A stretch of DNA of 64,000 nt from AC-32 sp963821495. Lineage in GTDB: Bacteria; Actinomycetota; Thermoleophilia; Gaiellales; Gaiellaceae. The notes under the pieces are model-generated. The model had not been told where the DNA came from, ran no database searches, and saw only the letters and a list, made by a program, of their open reading frames with translations. The translations under genes were made by a program, and so were the position numbers. The stretch spans positions 1,736,001 to 1,800,000 of the forward strand of contig CAWGEA010000003.1 in assembly GCA_963821495.1 (NCBI GenBank). The letters are read 5' to 3'. Of the stretch, positions 9,090-17,578 are shown one piece after another; the stretch's first letter is position 1; every line of letters begins with the position of its first letter.

Positions 9090-10894
9090 AGCTGCACTTC
9101 GAGCCTCAACGGGCACGCGAGCTCGAACGCTGGATCGCCTGGATCCGCCTCGCCGCGGTCGTCTTCGCGGTGGCCCAGGTCGCGATCGGCGGCCCCTACC
9201 CGGCGGGGTACGAGCTCTGGGCCTGGGTGACGACGGCGCTCTTCGCAGCCGGCACAGTCGTCTTCTTCTGGCTCTCCCGGCTCGCATGGAGCGCTCGCTC
9301 GCAGCTCGTCCTCGCGCTGACCGCGCTGGCGTTCGACTTCGCGGCGGCGTCGGCCTACGTCCTGATCTACAGCTTCGAGCGCACCGGCCCGGTCCGCCAG
9401 CTCGTGTTCCTGCCGCTGATCGAGGCGGCCGTGCGCTTCGGCATCCCCGGTGCGATCGTCGTGACCGCCGCGAGCGTCCCCGTGATCGCGGTCTTCGAGG
9501 AGCTGCGCGAGAGCTACTTCGACGCCTCTCGCTACCGCTACGACTACGTCACCCTGCAGGTCGGAATCGAGCTGCTGATGGGGATGATCGTCGGCTGGCT
9601 GCTCCTGCGCCTGGAGCGGCAGACGGACGTCGCCGAGGCGCGCGCGGCCGAGGCAGAGCGGCTGCGCGACCAGCTTGGCCGGCGGGCCGACGTGCTGGAG
9701 GCGGCGAACCGCTGCGCCCGGGCGCTCAACTCGTCCCTGGAGCTCGACCAGGCGTTCGACGCCTTCATCCGGGAGGTGCGCGGCCTGATGCCCTTCGACC
9801 GGGTGGCGATCGTGTTGAGCGAGAACGGCATCGCACAGGTGATGGCCGTCGCCGGCGCCGGCGCCGGCGAGGTGCTCCCCCCGGGCTCGGGCCGGCCGAT
9901 CCACGGGACGCTGCTCGAGGAGCTGCTGCGCACGAACCAGACCGTGTACCGGCGTGACATGAGCCCGGCGGACTACCCCGAGGATGACGAGTTCCTGGAG
10001 CTCGGGCTCAACTGCCGGCTGGCGGCGCCGCTGCTCCAGGGAGCACGGGCGATCGGCATGCTCTCGCTCGTTCGCCGCGAGACCGATGCCTTCTCGGACG
10101 AGGAGATCGAGCTCGCGGGCCTGCTCGGGCGGCTCGTCGCGAGCGCCGTGCAGAACATCCGCGCCTACGAGACCGAGCGAAAGACCGTCGAGGAGCTGCG
10201 CCGCCTCTCGACGCTGCGGGCGGACTTCGTCTCGCTGGTCTCGCACGAGCTGCGGACGCCGATGGCGGCCGTGATCGGCTCGGCGCGGACGCTGCAGCAG
10301 CGTTGGCGCGAGCTCTCGCCAGACCAGCGCGACTCGTTCCTCGAGCTGATCGCGGGCGAGACGAATCGCCTGGCCGAGCTGATCAGCGACGTGCTCGACA
10401 CGTCGCGCATCGAGGCCGGCACCTTCAGCTTCCGCTTCCGCGAGGTCGATCTCGCGCAGCTGGTCCGCGACGTGGTCGCGACGGCACAGCTCGGCCAGGA
10501 CGAGGTGCACCTCCACGCCGAGGTCAACGACCTGCTGCCCGAGATCCGCGGCGACGCCGAGCGCCTGCGGCAGGTGCTGACGAACCTGATCGACAACGCG
10601 ATCAAGTACTCGCCCTCCGGGAGCGACGTCGAGGTGCGCGCGTACCCCGAGGACTCGGGCGTCCGGATCGACGTGAGCGACCGCGGCCCCGGGATCGCGA
10701 AGGAAGACCAGAAGCTCATCTTCGAGAAGTTCGGCCGCGTCACCGGGGCGGGTGCGACGCGGCCCGGCACCGGCCTCGGCCTCTTCATCGCCCGCTCGAT
10801 CGCGGAAGCCCACGGCGGCCTGCTGGACGTGCAGTCGGCGCCCGAGCAGGGCGCGACGTTCACGCTCGAGCTGCCGCTCGCGGGGGCGAACTAG
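9086..10894 (+). CDS. Membrane sensor histidine kinase with GAF domain
   Basis: A 602-residue kinase. About five membrane segments occupy residues 15-185, followed by a short coiled coil (LERQTDVAEARAAEAERL), a GAF domain (about 205-360), a dimerisation domain with phosphoacceptor His387 in SLVSHELRTPMAAV, and an ATPase domain with N-box LTNLIDNAIKYSPSG (about 497), G1 DRGPGIAKED and G2 PGTGLGLFIARSIAEAHGG. The GTG start at 9086 overlaps the queG stop. No response regulator gene is adjacent, so it is an orphan kinase here. Its 3' end overlaps the convergent pafBC gene by 4 bp. The signal sensed is unknown; the GAF domain suggests a small-molecule or redox ligand. Confidence 0.9.
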   Translation: MKLHFEPQRARELERWIAWIRLAAVVFAVAQVAIGGPYPAGYELWAWVTTALFAAGTVVFFWLSRLAWSARSQLVLALTALAFDFAAASAYVLIYSFERTGPVRQLVFLPLIEAAVRFGIPGAIVVTAASVPVIAVFEELRESYFDASRYRYDYVTLQVGIELLMGMIVGWLLLRLERQTDVAEARAAEAERLRDQLGRRADVLEAANRCARALNSSLELDQAFDAFIREVRGLMPFDRVAIVLSENGIAQVMAVAGAGAGEVLPPGSGRPIHGTLLEELLRTNQTVYRRDMSPADYPEDDEFLELGLNCRLAAPLLQGARAIGMLSLVRRETDAFSDEEIELAGLLGRLVASAVQNIRAYETERKTVEELRRLSTLRADFVSLVSHELRTPMAAVIGSARTLQQRWRELSPDQRDSFLELIAGETNRLAELISDVLDTSRIEAGTFSFRFREVDLAQLVRDVVATAQLGQDEVHLHAEVNDLLPEIRGDAERLRQVLTNLIDNAIKYSPSGSDVEVRAYPEDSGVRIDVSDRGPGIAKEDQKLIFEKFGRVTGAGATRPGTGLGLFIARSIAEAHGGLLDVQSAPEQGATFTLELPLAGAN

Positions 10895-12897
10895 GCGACG
10901 CGGACGCGCGAGAGGCCGAGCTCCCGCTGTACCGCGCGGGCGCGGTCGGCGATCTCGCGGCGCAGCTCCGGCGGCTCGAGCACGACCGCCTCGCCGCGGT
11001 AGCTCAGAATCTCGCCGACGAGCCACTCGGGACTTCCGACCGGCCGCTCCGCGACCGCGGAGCCGTCCGCAAGCCGGCGCGCGCCCTTCTCGAGCTCCCA
11101 GCGGGCGATCTCGGGTGAGTACCAGATCCGCGCCGGCCTGGCGTCGCGGAACTCGTGTGGGTCGAACCCGTCGCGCGGCTCGAAGTGCCCGCGCTGGAGC
11201 CGCGCGCTCCGCATCCGGTCGAGCCGGAACGACCGCTCGCCCTCGCGGGTGCGGTCCCACGTGTGCACGTACCAGTACGGCAGCCGCCGCTCGAGGGCGT
11301 ACGGCTCGACCAGGTGCGTCGAGCCCTCCTCCTCGCCCTCCTTCAGGTAGTCGATCTCGACGAGGCGCCGCTCGCGCAGCCCGCGGCTGAGCGTGCCGAC
11401 CAGGTCCTCCTCGGCGCGCTGCACCTGCGGCTCGGGTGTCTGCGCGAGCTCGAACTCGCCGAAGGTCTCCTCGAGCTTCGCGCGCACGCGCTCGAGCGGG
11501 GAGCGCGCGTCGGCCGCGATCATCGGGCCGACGAACTCGAGTGCGAGACGGATCGCGCGCGCCTCGAGCGGCGTGAGGCGCGGTGGCGCCCTGAAGGTGT
11601 CGCCGAAGAGCTCCTTGTCGACGCGGATCGTGTCCCCGTCGAGCTCGGCGTAGACCGCGTAGCAGCCGCCGCCGAAGTTGACGAGGTTGAGCAGCGAGAG
11701 GTGCTCCTCCAGCCCCTCGAAGGGGATGTTGAAGCGCTCGACCAGCTCCTGTGCGGGGATCTCGGCCTGCGAGTCCTCGCCGCAGCGGTCGAGCAGGTAC
11801 GCGAGCAGCGCCTGCAGCACGGCGAAGCGCTCGGGGTGCACCGGCGCCGTCGGGCGCTCGACGACGTCTTCCTCGACGAGCCCGGCGAGCTCCGCCGCGA
11901 GCTCCTCCGGCTTCCCTTCGTGCCGCTCGCGCACGAGCTTCAGCCCGCGGGCGACCTCGCGCCGCAGCTCGTCCGGCGCCTGCGGCACCGCGCGGCCGTC
12001 CTGGCGCAGCACCCAGGAGGCGAGCAGGGGCAGGCTCGAGTACTCCGTCGCGAAGACGCCGTCGTCGACCTTCGTGCCGAAGGTGCGCTCGACCCACCAG
12101 GCGGTGTCGCCGGCGACCTCGATCCGCGCCTTGCCGACGGGGTCGCCGATCTGCCAGGGCGGCCGGCCGCGGTAGCGGTCGACGTCGAACTCCGGCGGCA
12201 GGCGGAAGTCGCGCTCGCGCCGCGTCGCGAAGCGGATCTCGCCGCGGATGCGAGAGACGCGAAAGGTGCGTTCGTCGCCAGCGTCCAGGTCCTCGCCGAC
12301 GACGTACCAGGCGCCCGCGTCGGCGAACAGCGCGTATGGGTTGACCGTTCGCTCGCGCTCCTCGTCGCGGGAGATCGACCAGTACGGGAACTTGACCGTG
12401 CGCTGCTTCGAGATCGCCGCCTCGAGCTTGCCGAGCCGGCCCTGCATCTCGACCGAGTACTCCGGGTCGAGCACCTCGACGCGCAGCGCGGTGTCGGTCG
12501 GCGCCTCGGCGAAGCCGGGCCGGCCGAGCGCGAGGTTCTGCAGCGCGAGCCGTAGCGGCTCGGCGTACGCGAACTTGCCCTCGAGCAGGTAGAGACAGGT
12601 CTGCAGCGCCGCGAGCTCGTCGTCGGTCAGCTCCAGCGGCGGTAGGAAGTAGCGCTCCGAGCGCATCGTGTAGAGCTCCTCGCCGGTGTACTCGTCGCGC
12701 TGCGAGTGGAGCGGGACGCCGAGCGCGATCAGCTCGGCGCGGTCGGAGTAGAAGCGCCGCGCGAAGGCCTCGTCGGACATCTCCTGGTAGCCCTCGACCT
12801 GGCCCTTGATGTCGCGCGCCGTCACCGCCCGTCGCTCCGCCATCAGAAAGGCGACGAGCGAGAGCTGACGGATCAGCTTGTCCGTGTCGTGCGACAC
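10891..12897 (-). CDS. pafBC: Fused PafB-PafC transcription regulator with two HTH-WYL units
   Basis: One 668-residue polypeptide holds two tandem copies of a winged HTH plus WYL domain. The N-terminal HTH (RQLSLVAFLMAERRAVTARD) is followed by a first WYL domain at about 155-235 (RTVKFPYWSIS, YALFADAGAWYVVGEDLD). A second HTH-like region (about 340-410) is followed by a second WYL domain at about 510-590 (RLVEIDYLKEGEEEG, YALERRLPYWYVHTWD). In mycobacteria PafB and PafC are separate, adjacent proteins that form a heterodimer and activate the RecA-independent DNA damage response; natural fusions are known in some actinomycetes. Here the genes are fused without a break. Proteasome or pup genes are not in the window. 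GTG/ATG start at 12897. Confidence 0.9.
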   Translation of the reverse strand: MSHDTDKLIRQLSLVAFLMAERRAVTARDIKGQVEGYQEMSDEAFARRFYSDRAELIALGVPLHSQRDEYTGEELYTMRSERYFLPPLELTDDELAALQTCLYLLEGKFAYAEPLRLALQNLALGRPGFAEAPTDTALRVEVLDPEYSVEMQGRLGKLEAAISKQRTVKFPYWSISRDEERERTVNPYALFADAGAWYVVGEDLDAGDERTFRVSRIRGEIRFATRRERDFRLPPEFDVDRYRGRPPWQIGDPVGKARIEVAGDTAWWVERTFGTKVDDGVFATEYSSLPLLASWVLRQDGRAVPQAPDELRREVARGLKLVRERHEGKPEELAAELAGLVEEDVVERPTAPVHPERFAVLQALLAYLLDRCGEDSQAEIPAQELVERFNIPFEGLEEHLSLLNLVNFGGGCYAVYAELDGDTIRVDKELFGDTFRAPPRLTPLEARAIRLALEFVGPMIAADARSPLERVRAKLEETFGEFELAQTPEPQVQRAEEDLVGTLSRGLRERRLVEIDYLKEGEEEGSTHLVEPYALERRLPYWYVHTWDRTREGERSFRLDRMRSARLQRGHFEPRDGFDPHEFRDARPARIWYSPEIARWELEKGARRLADGSAVAERPVGSPEWLVGEILSYRGEAVVLEPPELRREIADRARAVQRELGLSRVRVA

Positions 12898-12940
12898 CCG
12901 GGGCGAGACTATCGCCTAGCGGCGCCGTGGGCTACGACTC

Positions 12941-12996
12941 GGCCGCACGGGCGAAGCCCGCACGGCCTCTATGGTCGGCGCCGCCGAGGCGGCGCC
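12941..12996 (-). repeat. Two-hairpin element, copy 1
   Basis: Read on the minus strand, directly after the stop codon of the gene ending at 12997, hairpin A (12977-12996, perfect 9-bp stem, 2-base loop) is followed after 9 bases by hairpin B (12941-12967, 12-bp stem, loop TTC). Hairpin B has two tandem G-U pairs when transcribed on the minus strand but A-C mismatches on the plus strand, so RNA folding favours the minus sense. The layout matches copies at 26981 and 63911. No T-run follows, so it is not a textbook intrinsic terminator. Confidence 0.6.
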
Positions 12997-13446
12997 TCAG
13001 GCCGCGACCTTCGAGCGCTCGAGATGCTGGTGGGAGGGGCAATAGTCGCGTTCCGGCAGCGGCGTGCGCTGGCACGGCTTGCCCTTCCGCGTCGTCGCGC
13101 GGCAGCGGGCAACGCCGCCGTCGAAGGCCCCGGCCTCGATCTGGCTCTCGATGAACGCGACCGCTGCGGCCACGCCTTCGCGGACGGCCCAGGCGACCTG
13201 TGCCTGGCACGTGATCGGGAAGTAGCGCCGGATGTCCTGGAAGAGTGCGCTGTCCGGCTTCGCGAAGTAAAGGGGATCCTTTGCGAGCCGCTCCATGGTC
13301 TGCTCACACGCCTCGAGCACGTCGCGGCGATATTCGACGCGCGTCTCGGGGGTGACGTACGGGTCGACCAGGTCTTTGATCGACCGGTAGATCGCACGTG
13401 AGTACTGATACATACAGGCCTGGATTTGAAGCGTCCGCTCGTCCAT
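12997..13446 (-). CDS. Hypothetical protein with C-terminal Cys/His zinc-binding motif
   Basis: A 149-residue soluble protein that I do not recognise by function. The N-terminal two thirds is helical and rich in charged and aromatic residues (MDERTLQIQACMYQYSRAIY). The C-terminal end carries a short metal-binding motif, CRATTRKGKPCQRTP then DYCPSHQH, of the CX6-7GXXCX9-11CXXH type found in small zinc-binding tails such as DUF5763-like segments. The ATG at 13446 is chosen because it is the first start after an AT-rich promoter-like region with an inverted repeat. It is followed directly by the two-hairpin element at 12941-12996. Function unknown. Confidence 0.75.
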   Translation of the reverse strand: MDERTLQIQACMYQYSRAIYRSIKDLVDPYVTPETRVEYRRDVLEACEQTMERLAKDPLYFAKPDSALFQDIRRYFPITCQAQVAWAVREGVAAAVAFIESQIEAGAFDGGVARCRATTRKGKPCQRTPLPERDYCPSHQHLERSKVAA

Positions 13447-13464
13447 CGATCAGTATCTCCGGCT

Positions 13465-13497
13465 CCTATTAATCTCCCGCAAAGCTTTGTTAATAGG
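13465..13497 (-). promoter_or_regulatory. AT-rich inverted repeat upstream of the zinc-tail protein
   Basis: CCTATTAA (13465-13472) and TTAATAGG (13490-13497) form a perfect 8-bp inverted repeat separated by 17 bases, about 20-50 bp upstream of the ATG at 13446. This is one of the few AT-rich spots in the window. It could be an operator, or include the promoter of that gene (TTAACA near 13492 read on the minus strand). The rest of 13447-13594 shows no gene. Confidence 0.4.
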
Positions 13498-13594
13498 GGG
13501 TTAAACGTCCACCTGGTCTCGGCCTGCGCCGTCGAGTCTAACGAACCTCGGCCGTGTTACAAAGTCCCGTTCCCCGTTTGCTCGCGGGTAAACG

Positions 13595-14272
13595 TCAGGG
13601 CGTGATCCGGCGCGGATAAGGATTGCGGTAGCCGTGCCGGTGCGCCTCGATCACGTGGCTCTGCGCCTCGGCCTCGGTGTCGTAGATCCCGGCAAAGACG
13701 ACGAAGTAGCCCGGGTGGAGGCTCGAGAAGCGCGAGGAGTCGAGGACGCCGACCTGCTTCATCCCGAGGTGCAGCGCCTGCTTCGCCTCGGCGGCTGCGC
13801 CGCCACGACCGTTCGTCGTCGGCACCGAGTCGAGCACGATCGTCCAGCCGCTCTTGCCCGCCGGCCAGAGGACGAGCGTGGGCTTCGGCGGCGGCGGCGG
13901 TTGCCGCGTCGTTCCGGTGGTGGCCGTCGTCGTCGGCGCGGTCGTCGTCGGCTCCGGCGGTGTCTCGGTCTGCTGCTGGGTCGCCGCTCGCGCCTGGGTG
14001 AGCACGAGCGTGTCGTTCGCCGAGCTCGAGTCGTCGGCGAGGAAGGTCGCGGAGAGGAGCCCCGCGGCGATCGCGACGACCAGCGCGAGCAGCGCCGGCC
14101 AGATCCAGTCGCCCGGGTACCAGCCGAGGCGGCGGCGCCAGCCATGGCCGAGCCGCGTGATCAGCCCTGGCGCCGCGGGAAGCCGCTCGCCGCATTCGAG
14201 GCAGTACTCCTGGCTCTCGGCGTACGGCGTGGCGCAGCGTGGGCAGTGTCGCTCGTCCGGCGGGGCCGCCAC
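13595..14272 (-). CDS. Single-pass membrane protein with N-terminal zinc ribbon and C-terminal SPOR-like domain
   Basis: A 225-residue protein. Residues 9-30 form a CXXC-X13-CXXC zinc ribbon (CPRCATPY, CLECGE), residues about 56-80 are a membrane helix (PALLALVVAIAAGLLSATFL), and 95-130 form a Pro/Thr-rich linker. The last 90 residues (from GKSGWTIVLDSVP to YFVVFAGIYDTEAEAQSH) resemble a SPOR domain, the fold that binds denuded peptidoglycan at division sites. The zinc ribbon would be cytoplasmic and the SPOR-like part extracytoplasmic. GTG at 14272 abuts the TAG of the gene upstream, so the two form an operon. A link to cell-wall remodelling is inferred from the SPOR resemblance alone. Confidence 0.75.
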   Translation of the reverse strand: MAAPPDERHCPRCATPYAESQEYCLECGERLPAAPGLITRLGHGWRRRLGWYPGDWIWPALLALVVAIAAGLLSATFLADDSSSANDTLVLTQARAATQQQTETPPEPTTTAPTTTATTGTTRQPPPPPKPTLVLWPAGKSGWTIVLDSVPTTNGRGGAAAEAKQALHLGMKQVGVLDSSRFSSLHPGYFVVFAGIYDTEAEAQSHVIEAHRHGYRNPYPRRITP

Positions 14273-14836
14273 CTAGCGCTCCGCAGGATCTGCCGCGTGA
14301 AGCATCGTCTCGTCCGCGGGCGGCTCTGCCGGCGCGTCCCCGCCTGCGGCGTCCGCGTCGGGCTCGCTCGTCTCGACCGCCCGGCCGCAGCTGGCGCAGA
14401 AGCTCGCGTCTGCCGGCAGCGGATGGCCGCAGCCCGCGCAGGCGACGACCGGCTGGGCGCCGACGGGCCGGCCGCAGTTCGCGCAGAAGTGCGATCCCCA
14501 GGGGACGGGCGCACCGCACTCGCAGGTCGTGGGCGCCCTGCGAGCGGTCGCCACGGCCTCGATCATCGAGTCGAGCTCGCCCAGGCGCTCCTCCAGCGCG
14601 ATGATCTCGCGGCACTGCTCGATCAGCAGCTGGTCGCGGAAGCTCGAGCGCCGGTACATCTCCAGCGTCAGCCCGCCGAGGTGCCGGATCCGCTCCTCTC
14701 GCGCCTTCACGATCGCCCGCCGCTCGCGGCGCAGCGCCCCCGGAGACGGCGCCCGGCGCAGCACCGGGGCGGCGCCCGTCGCAGGGCCGCCGCCCGACCG
14801 CCTGCGCATGCGATTTAGCAGGGAAAAACGCGCCAC
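14273..14836 (-). CDS. Coiled-coil protein with double zinc ribbon
   Basis: A 187-residue soluble protein. A basic N-terminus (MARFSLLNRMRRRSGGG) precedes a helical region (about 38-98, REERIRHLGGL to LEERLGELDSMIEAVA). Two zinc ribbons follow: CECGAP with CANCGRP, and CAGCGHP with CASCGRA (about 105-155), each CXXC-X10-12-CXXC. An acidic, Ala/Pro-rich tail ends the protein. Zinc-ribbon tandems of this sort are common in proteins of unknown function linked to membranes or assemblies. The next gene carries its own zinc ribbon, so the pair may interact through these domains (inference). Start ATG at 14836. Confidence 0.75.
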   Translation of the reverse strand: MARFSLLNRMRRRSGGGPATGAAPVLRRAPSPGALRRERRAIVKAREERIRHLGGLTLEMYRRSSFRDQLLIEQCREIIALEERLGELDSMIEAVATARRAPTTCECGAPVPWGSHFCANCGRPVGAQPVVACAGCGHPLPADASFCASCGRAVETSEPDADAAGGDAPAEPPADETMLHAADPAER

Positions 14837-14871
14837 GAGCGGCGCGAGTCTAGCAGCGTGGTCGGAGGCTC

Positions 14872-15015
14872 CTAGTCGGCCGCGCGGCGGCCGAAGCCGG
14901 CCACGAACGCGATGAACAGGAGGAGCCCGAGGAGGCCGATGACGATGCCGACCCAGGGGATCACGAACCCGAAGACGATTCCGATCACGATCAGTGCTAT
15001 GGCGACGCCGATCAC
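14872..15015 (-). CDS. Small two-helix membrane protein
   Basis: A 47-residue frame from GTG 15015 to TAG 14872, too short for most gene callers. It encodes almost only hydrophobic residues: VIGVAIALIVIGIVFGF, a PWVG turn, IVIGLLGLLLFIAFVAG, then a basic tail FGRRAAD. This is the pattern of small actinobacterial membrane proteins with two transmembrane helices. It begins 37 bases after the stop of the aldehyde dehydrogenase gene on the same strand. No ribosome binding site is obvious. The hydrophobic periodicity and clean stop support it; the function is unknown. Confidence 0.5.
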   Translation of the reverse strand: MIGVAIALIVIGIVFGFVIPWVGIVIGLLGLLLFIAFVAGFGRRAAD

Positions 15016-15051
15016 GGGCGTCGGCTTGCCACGGCGAAACGACCCAAACCG

Positions 15052-16479
15052 CTAGAGGCCGATGACGACGAGCCGCTCCTCCGTCAGCTCACGCACCGCG
15101 TACGCAGGGCCCTCGCGCGTGTTGCCGGAGTCCTTCACGCCTCCGTAGGGCATCTGGTCGGAGCGGAAGGTCGGCGCCTCGTTGACGATCACGCCGCCGA
15201 ACTCGAGCTCCTGCCCGGCTCGCATCGCCGTGTCAAGGCGGCTAGTGAAGATCCCCGCCTGGAGCCCGTAGCGCGTCGAGTTCGCGAGCTCGATCGCCTC
15301 GTCGAGCGAGTCGAAGGCATTGAGCGTCACCACCGGCCCGAAGACCTCCTCGCAGCTGACCTTCAGCTCCCGCGGCGCGTTCGCGATCACCGTCGGTGCG
15401 ATCAGCCCGTCCTGCTCCTCGCCGCCGGCCAGGATCTCGGCGCCACCGTCTCGTGCCTCGGCGATCCACTCGAGGATGCGCTCGCGCGCGTCCTCGTCGA
15501 TCACGGGCCCGACGTCGGTCTCGTCGTCGGCGGGATCGCCGACCTTCAGTACTGCGACGCGCGGCAGGAAGGCCTCGACGAACCGGTCATACGCGGGCCG
15601 CTCGACGTAGAGCCTCTGCACCGAGATGCAGCTCTGGCCGGCGAACGAGAAGGCGTTGGCGGCCATCGCGGCCGCGGCCGTCTCGACGTCAGCGTCGGCG
15701 GTGACGATCACCGGCGTCGCGTTGCCGAGCTCGAGGCTCACCTTCTTCTTCGGTGCCCGCTCCTTCAGCCCCCAGCCGACGGCGCCCGAGCCGGTGAAGG
15801 TGATCGCCTTCACGCGCTCGTCCTCGACCAGCACGTCGCCGATCTCCGCGGACGGGCCGACGACGACGCTCAACCAGCCGGGCGGCAGGCCCGCCTCCTC
15901 CTCGAGCTCGGCGAGCAGGAGCGCCGAGAGCGGCGTCTGCGTCGCCGGCTTGAGGACGACCGGGCAGCCGGCCGCCAGCGCGGGCGCGAGCTTGTGCGCG
16001 ACGAGGTTGAGCGGGAAGTTGAACGGGGAGATCGCGCCCACGATCCCGATCGGGCGGCGCAGCGTGAAGGCGAGCTTGCTTTCGCCGGCCTGCGCCGCGT
16101 CCATCGGCACCATCTCGCCTGCGAGCTTGCGCGCCTCGACGGCGGCGAAGGTGTACGTCGACATCGCCCGCGAGGCCTCGACCCGAGCGGCTTTCACCGG
16201 CTTGCCGGCCTCGTCCGAGATCTGGCGTGCGATCTCGTCGTGGCGGCGGGCGATCCCGGCGACGACCTTGACGAGGAGCTCGGCGCGCCTGTGCGCGGGC
16301 AGCGGGTTGCGTAGCGCCTCCTCGGCGGCGTCGATCGCCCGTCTCGTCTCGGCGGCGCCGCCCTTCGCGACGCGGCCGACGACCTCGCCGGAGTAGGGCG
16401 AGCGCACCTCGATCCAGTCGCCGGTCTCGAGCCAGTCGCCCGCGACGAAGAGCTTGCGTTCCGCGACGGTTGTGGCCAC
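15052..16479 (-). CDS. NAD(P)-dependent aldehyde dehydrogenase family protein
   Basis: A 475-residue member of the aldehyde dehydrogenase superfamily, which oxidises aldehydes to acids. Seen in order: the cofactor-binding segment GAISPFNFPLNLVAHKLAPA, the GSGAVGW turn, the general-base glutamate in KVSLELGNATPVIV, and the nucleophilic cysteine in FAGQSCISVQRLYVE. The C-terminal EEVFGPVVTL and PYGGVKDSGNTREGP motifs are present. LELGNATP rather than LELGGKSP, together with GQSCISVQR, places it near the glyceraldehyde-3-phosphate/lactaldehyde/phosphonoacetaldehyde dehydrogenase-type branch, but the substrate cannot be assigned. No metabolic partner gene is adjacent. Confidence 0.9.
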   Translation of the reverse strand: MATTVAERKLFVAGDWLETGDWIEVRSPYSGEVVGRVAKGGAAETRRAIDAAEEALRNPLPAHRRAELLVKVVAGIARRHDEIARQISDEAGKPVKAARVEASRAMSTYTFAAVEARKLAGEMVPMDAAQAGESKLAFTLRRPIGIVGAISPFNFPLNLVAHKLAPALAAGCPVVLKPATQTPLSALLLAELEEEAGLPPGWLSVVVGPSAEIGDVLVEDERVKAITFTGSGAVGWGLKERAPKKKVSLELGNATPVIVTADADVETAAAAMAANAFSFAGQSCISVQRLYVERPAYDRFVEAFLPRVAVLKVGDPADDETDVGPVIDEDARERILEWIAEARDGGAEILAGGEEQDGLIAPTVIANAPRELKVSCEEVFGPVVTLNAFDSLDEAIELANSTRYGLQAGIFTSRLDTAMRAGQELEFGGVIVNEAPTFRSDQMPYGGVKDSGNTREGPAYAVRELTEERLVVIGL

Positions 16480-16540
16480 GCCGCAAGTCTAGGAGACTCA
16501 TCCAGGGGTGTGGCGGGCACGCTCGGCGACTAGTTCATGC

Positions 16541-16759
16541 TCAGCGGTCTCGGTCGCGCCGGCCATCGCCGTGCAGCCACGAGCGCAGGCGAGAGGGCTC
16601 GAGCAAGAAGTGTGACGCGATCCAGTAGACGATCCAGATCGCAACGATGGCGACAACGCCCCAGAAGACGCTCATCAGGCCGCGGGTCGCCCAGACGATG
16701 CCGACCACCGCGCCGATCACCAACACTAGGACCAGCCCAGCCGCACGTTCGTTCTTCAC
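16541..16759 (-). CDS. Small membrane protein
   Basis: A 72-residue protein with two hydrophobic helices (about residues 7-26, AGLVLVLVIGAVVGIVWA, and 30-50, VFWGVVAIVAIWIVYWIASH) and a basic tail (LRSWLHGDGRRDRDR). ATG at 16759. It sits alone between the aldehyde dehydrogenase gene and a 258-bp region (16760-17017) in which I see no gene or clear signal. I do not recognise the family. Confidence 0.6.
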   Translation of the reverse strand: MKNERAAGLVLVLVIGAVVGIVWATRGLMSVFWGVVAIVAIWIVYWIASHFLLEPSRLRSWLHGDGRRDRDR

Positions 16760-17017
16760 GAGGCTCCGATCATCCCACCGTGCAGAGGCAGGTCAAGGCG
16801 CGGTACACCACTAGGGTCGCAGGTCGATGAGCGCCGAGAGTGTCGCGTCATCCCCCACTGCGCGGAGTGCGAGGCCTGGCGTCTGTGGCGGTGGATAGGT
16901 CTCTCATGGCCACCCTTGAACCTCGCCGCTCGCGGGACCATGCTCGGCGCGCGGCAACCGCTTGGAGCGGCTGTCGAAAGCCTGGCGTCCTACTCCGGGG
17001 GGAGAGGGAGGAACGAG

Positions 17018-17392
17018 ATGACCGGAGCGAATCGCGGTCTCGCGGCTGTTCTCGTCGTACTCGCGCTCATGGCAGGAGCCACAATCTTCGCAACTGCTGC
17101 GTTGGCCGATCCAAGCCACAACGTGTTTCCGCCGCAGCCTCTTGCGTGCGACAACAACACCAGCGTCGTCGTCAACGCCGGGACGGTTACGAACCGGAGT
17201 CACGAGGCCTTCGTCATCGGCTCGCCGAGCATCCTCGTCATCAACTACCTGGCGTTCACAGACAACACGGGAACACTCGTCTTCATCGACAGTGCTCCCG
17301 GTCTCACGACGCAGGGTCTCGTTACCTGCTCGGGTGATGCCGGTGGCGGTTTCACCGTCACGATCCGCGGCTTCTTCACGCCGCGGAGCTGA
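17018..17392 (+). CDS. Secreted hypothetical protein
   Basis: A 124-residue protein with a signal peptide (basic start MTGANRGL, hydrophobic core AVLVVLALMAGATIFATAA, likely cleavage after ALA-DP). The mature part is about 95 residues, beta-rich, with two cysteines (ACDNN and VTCSGD) that could form a disulfide. The ATG at 17018 is chosen over upstream in-frame starts because a strong GGGAGG ribosome binding site lies just before it and the signal peptide then begins correctly. No domain is recognised. Neighbours give no clue. Confidence 0.7.
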   Translation: MTGANRGLAAVLVVLALMAGATIFATAALADPSHNVFPPQPLACDNNTSVVVNAGTVTNRSHEAFVIGSPSILVINYLAFTDNTGTLVFIDSAPGLTTQGLVTCSGDAGGGFTVTIRGFFTPRS

Positions 17393-17578
17393 CCTTGCGG
17401 AAGCGTGCGGCGGACGGATAGCCGGAGCGCGTCCGCCCGCGTTTCCCTCGAGTTGAGCCTCTAGCCCCATGGCCCGCAGCGTCTGCACCGCCTCCTGGTA
17501 GGAGAAGAGCGCTGGAAACGGCGTAGGCGGGACGCCAAGACCTGGACTCGAGGCCCTCAGGCTAGGAGACTGAGCCAC

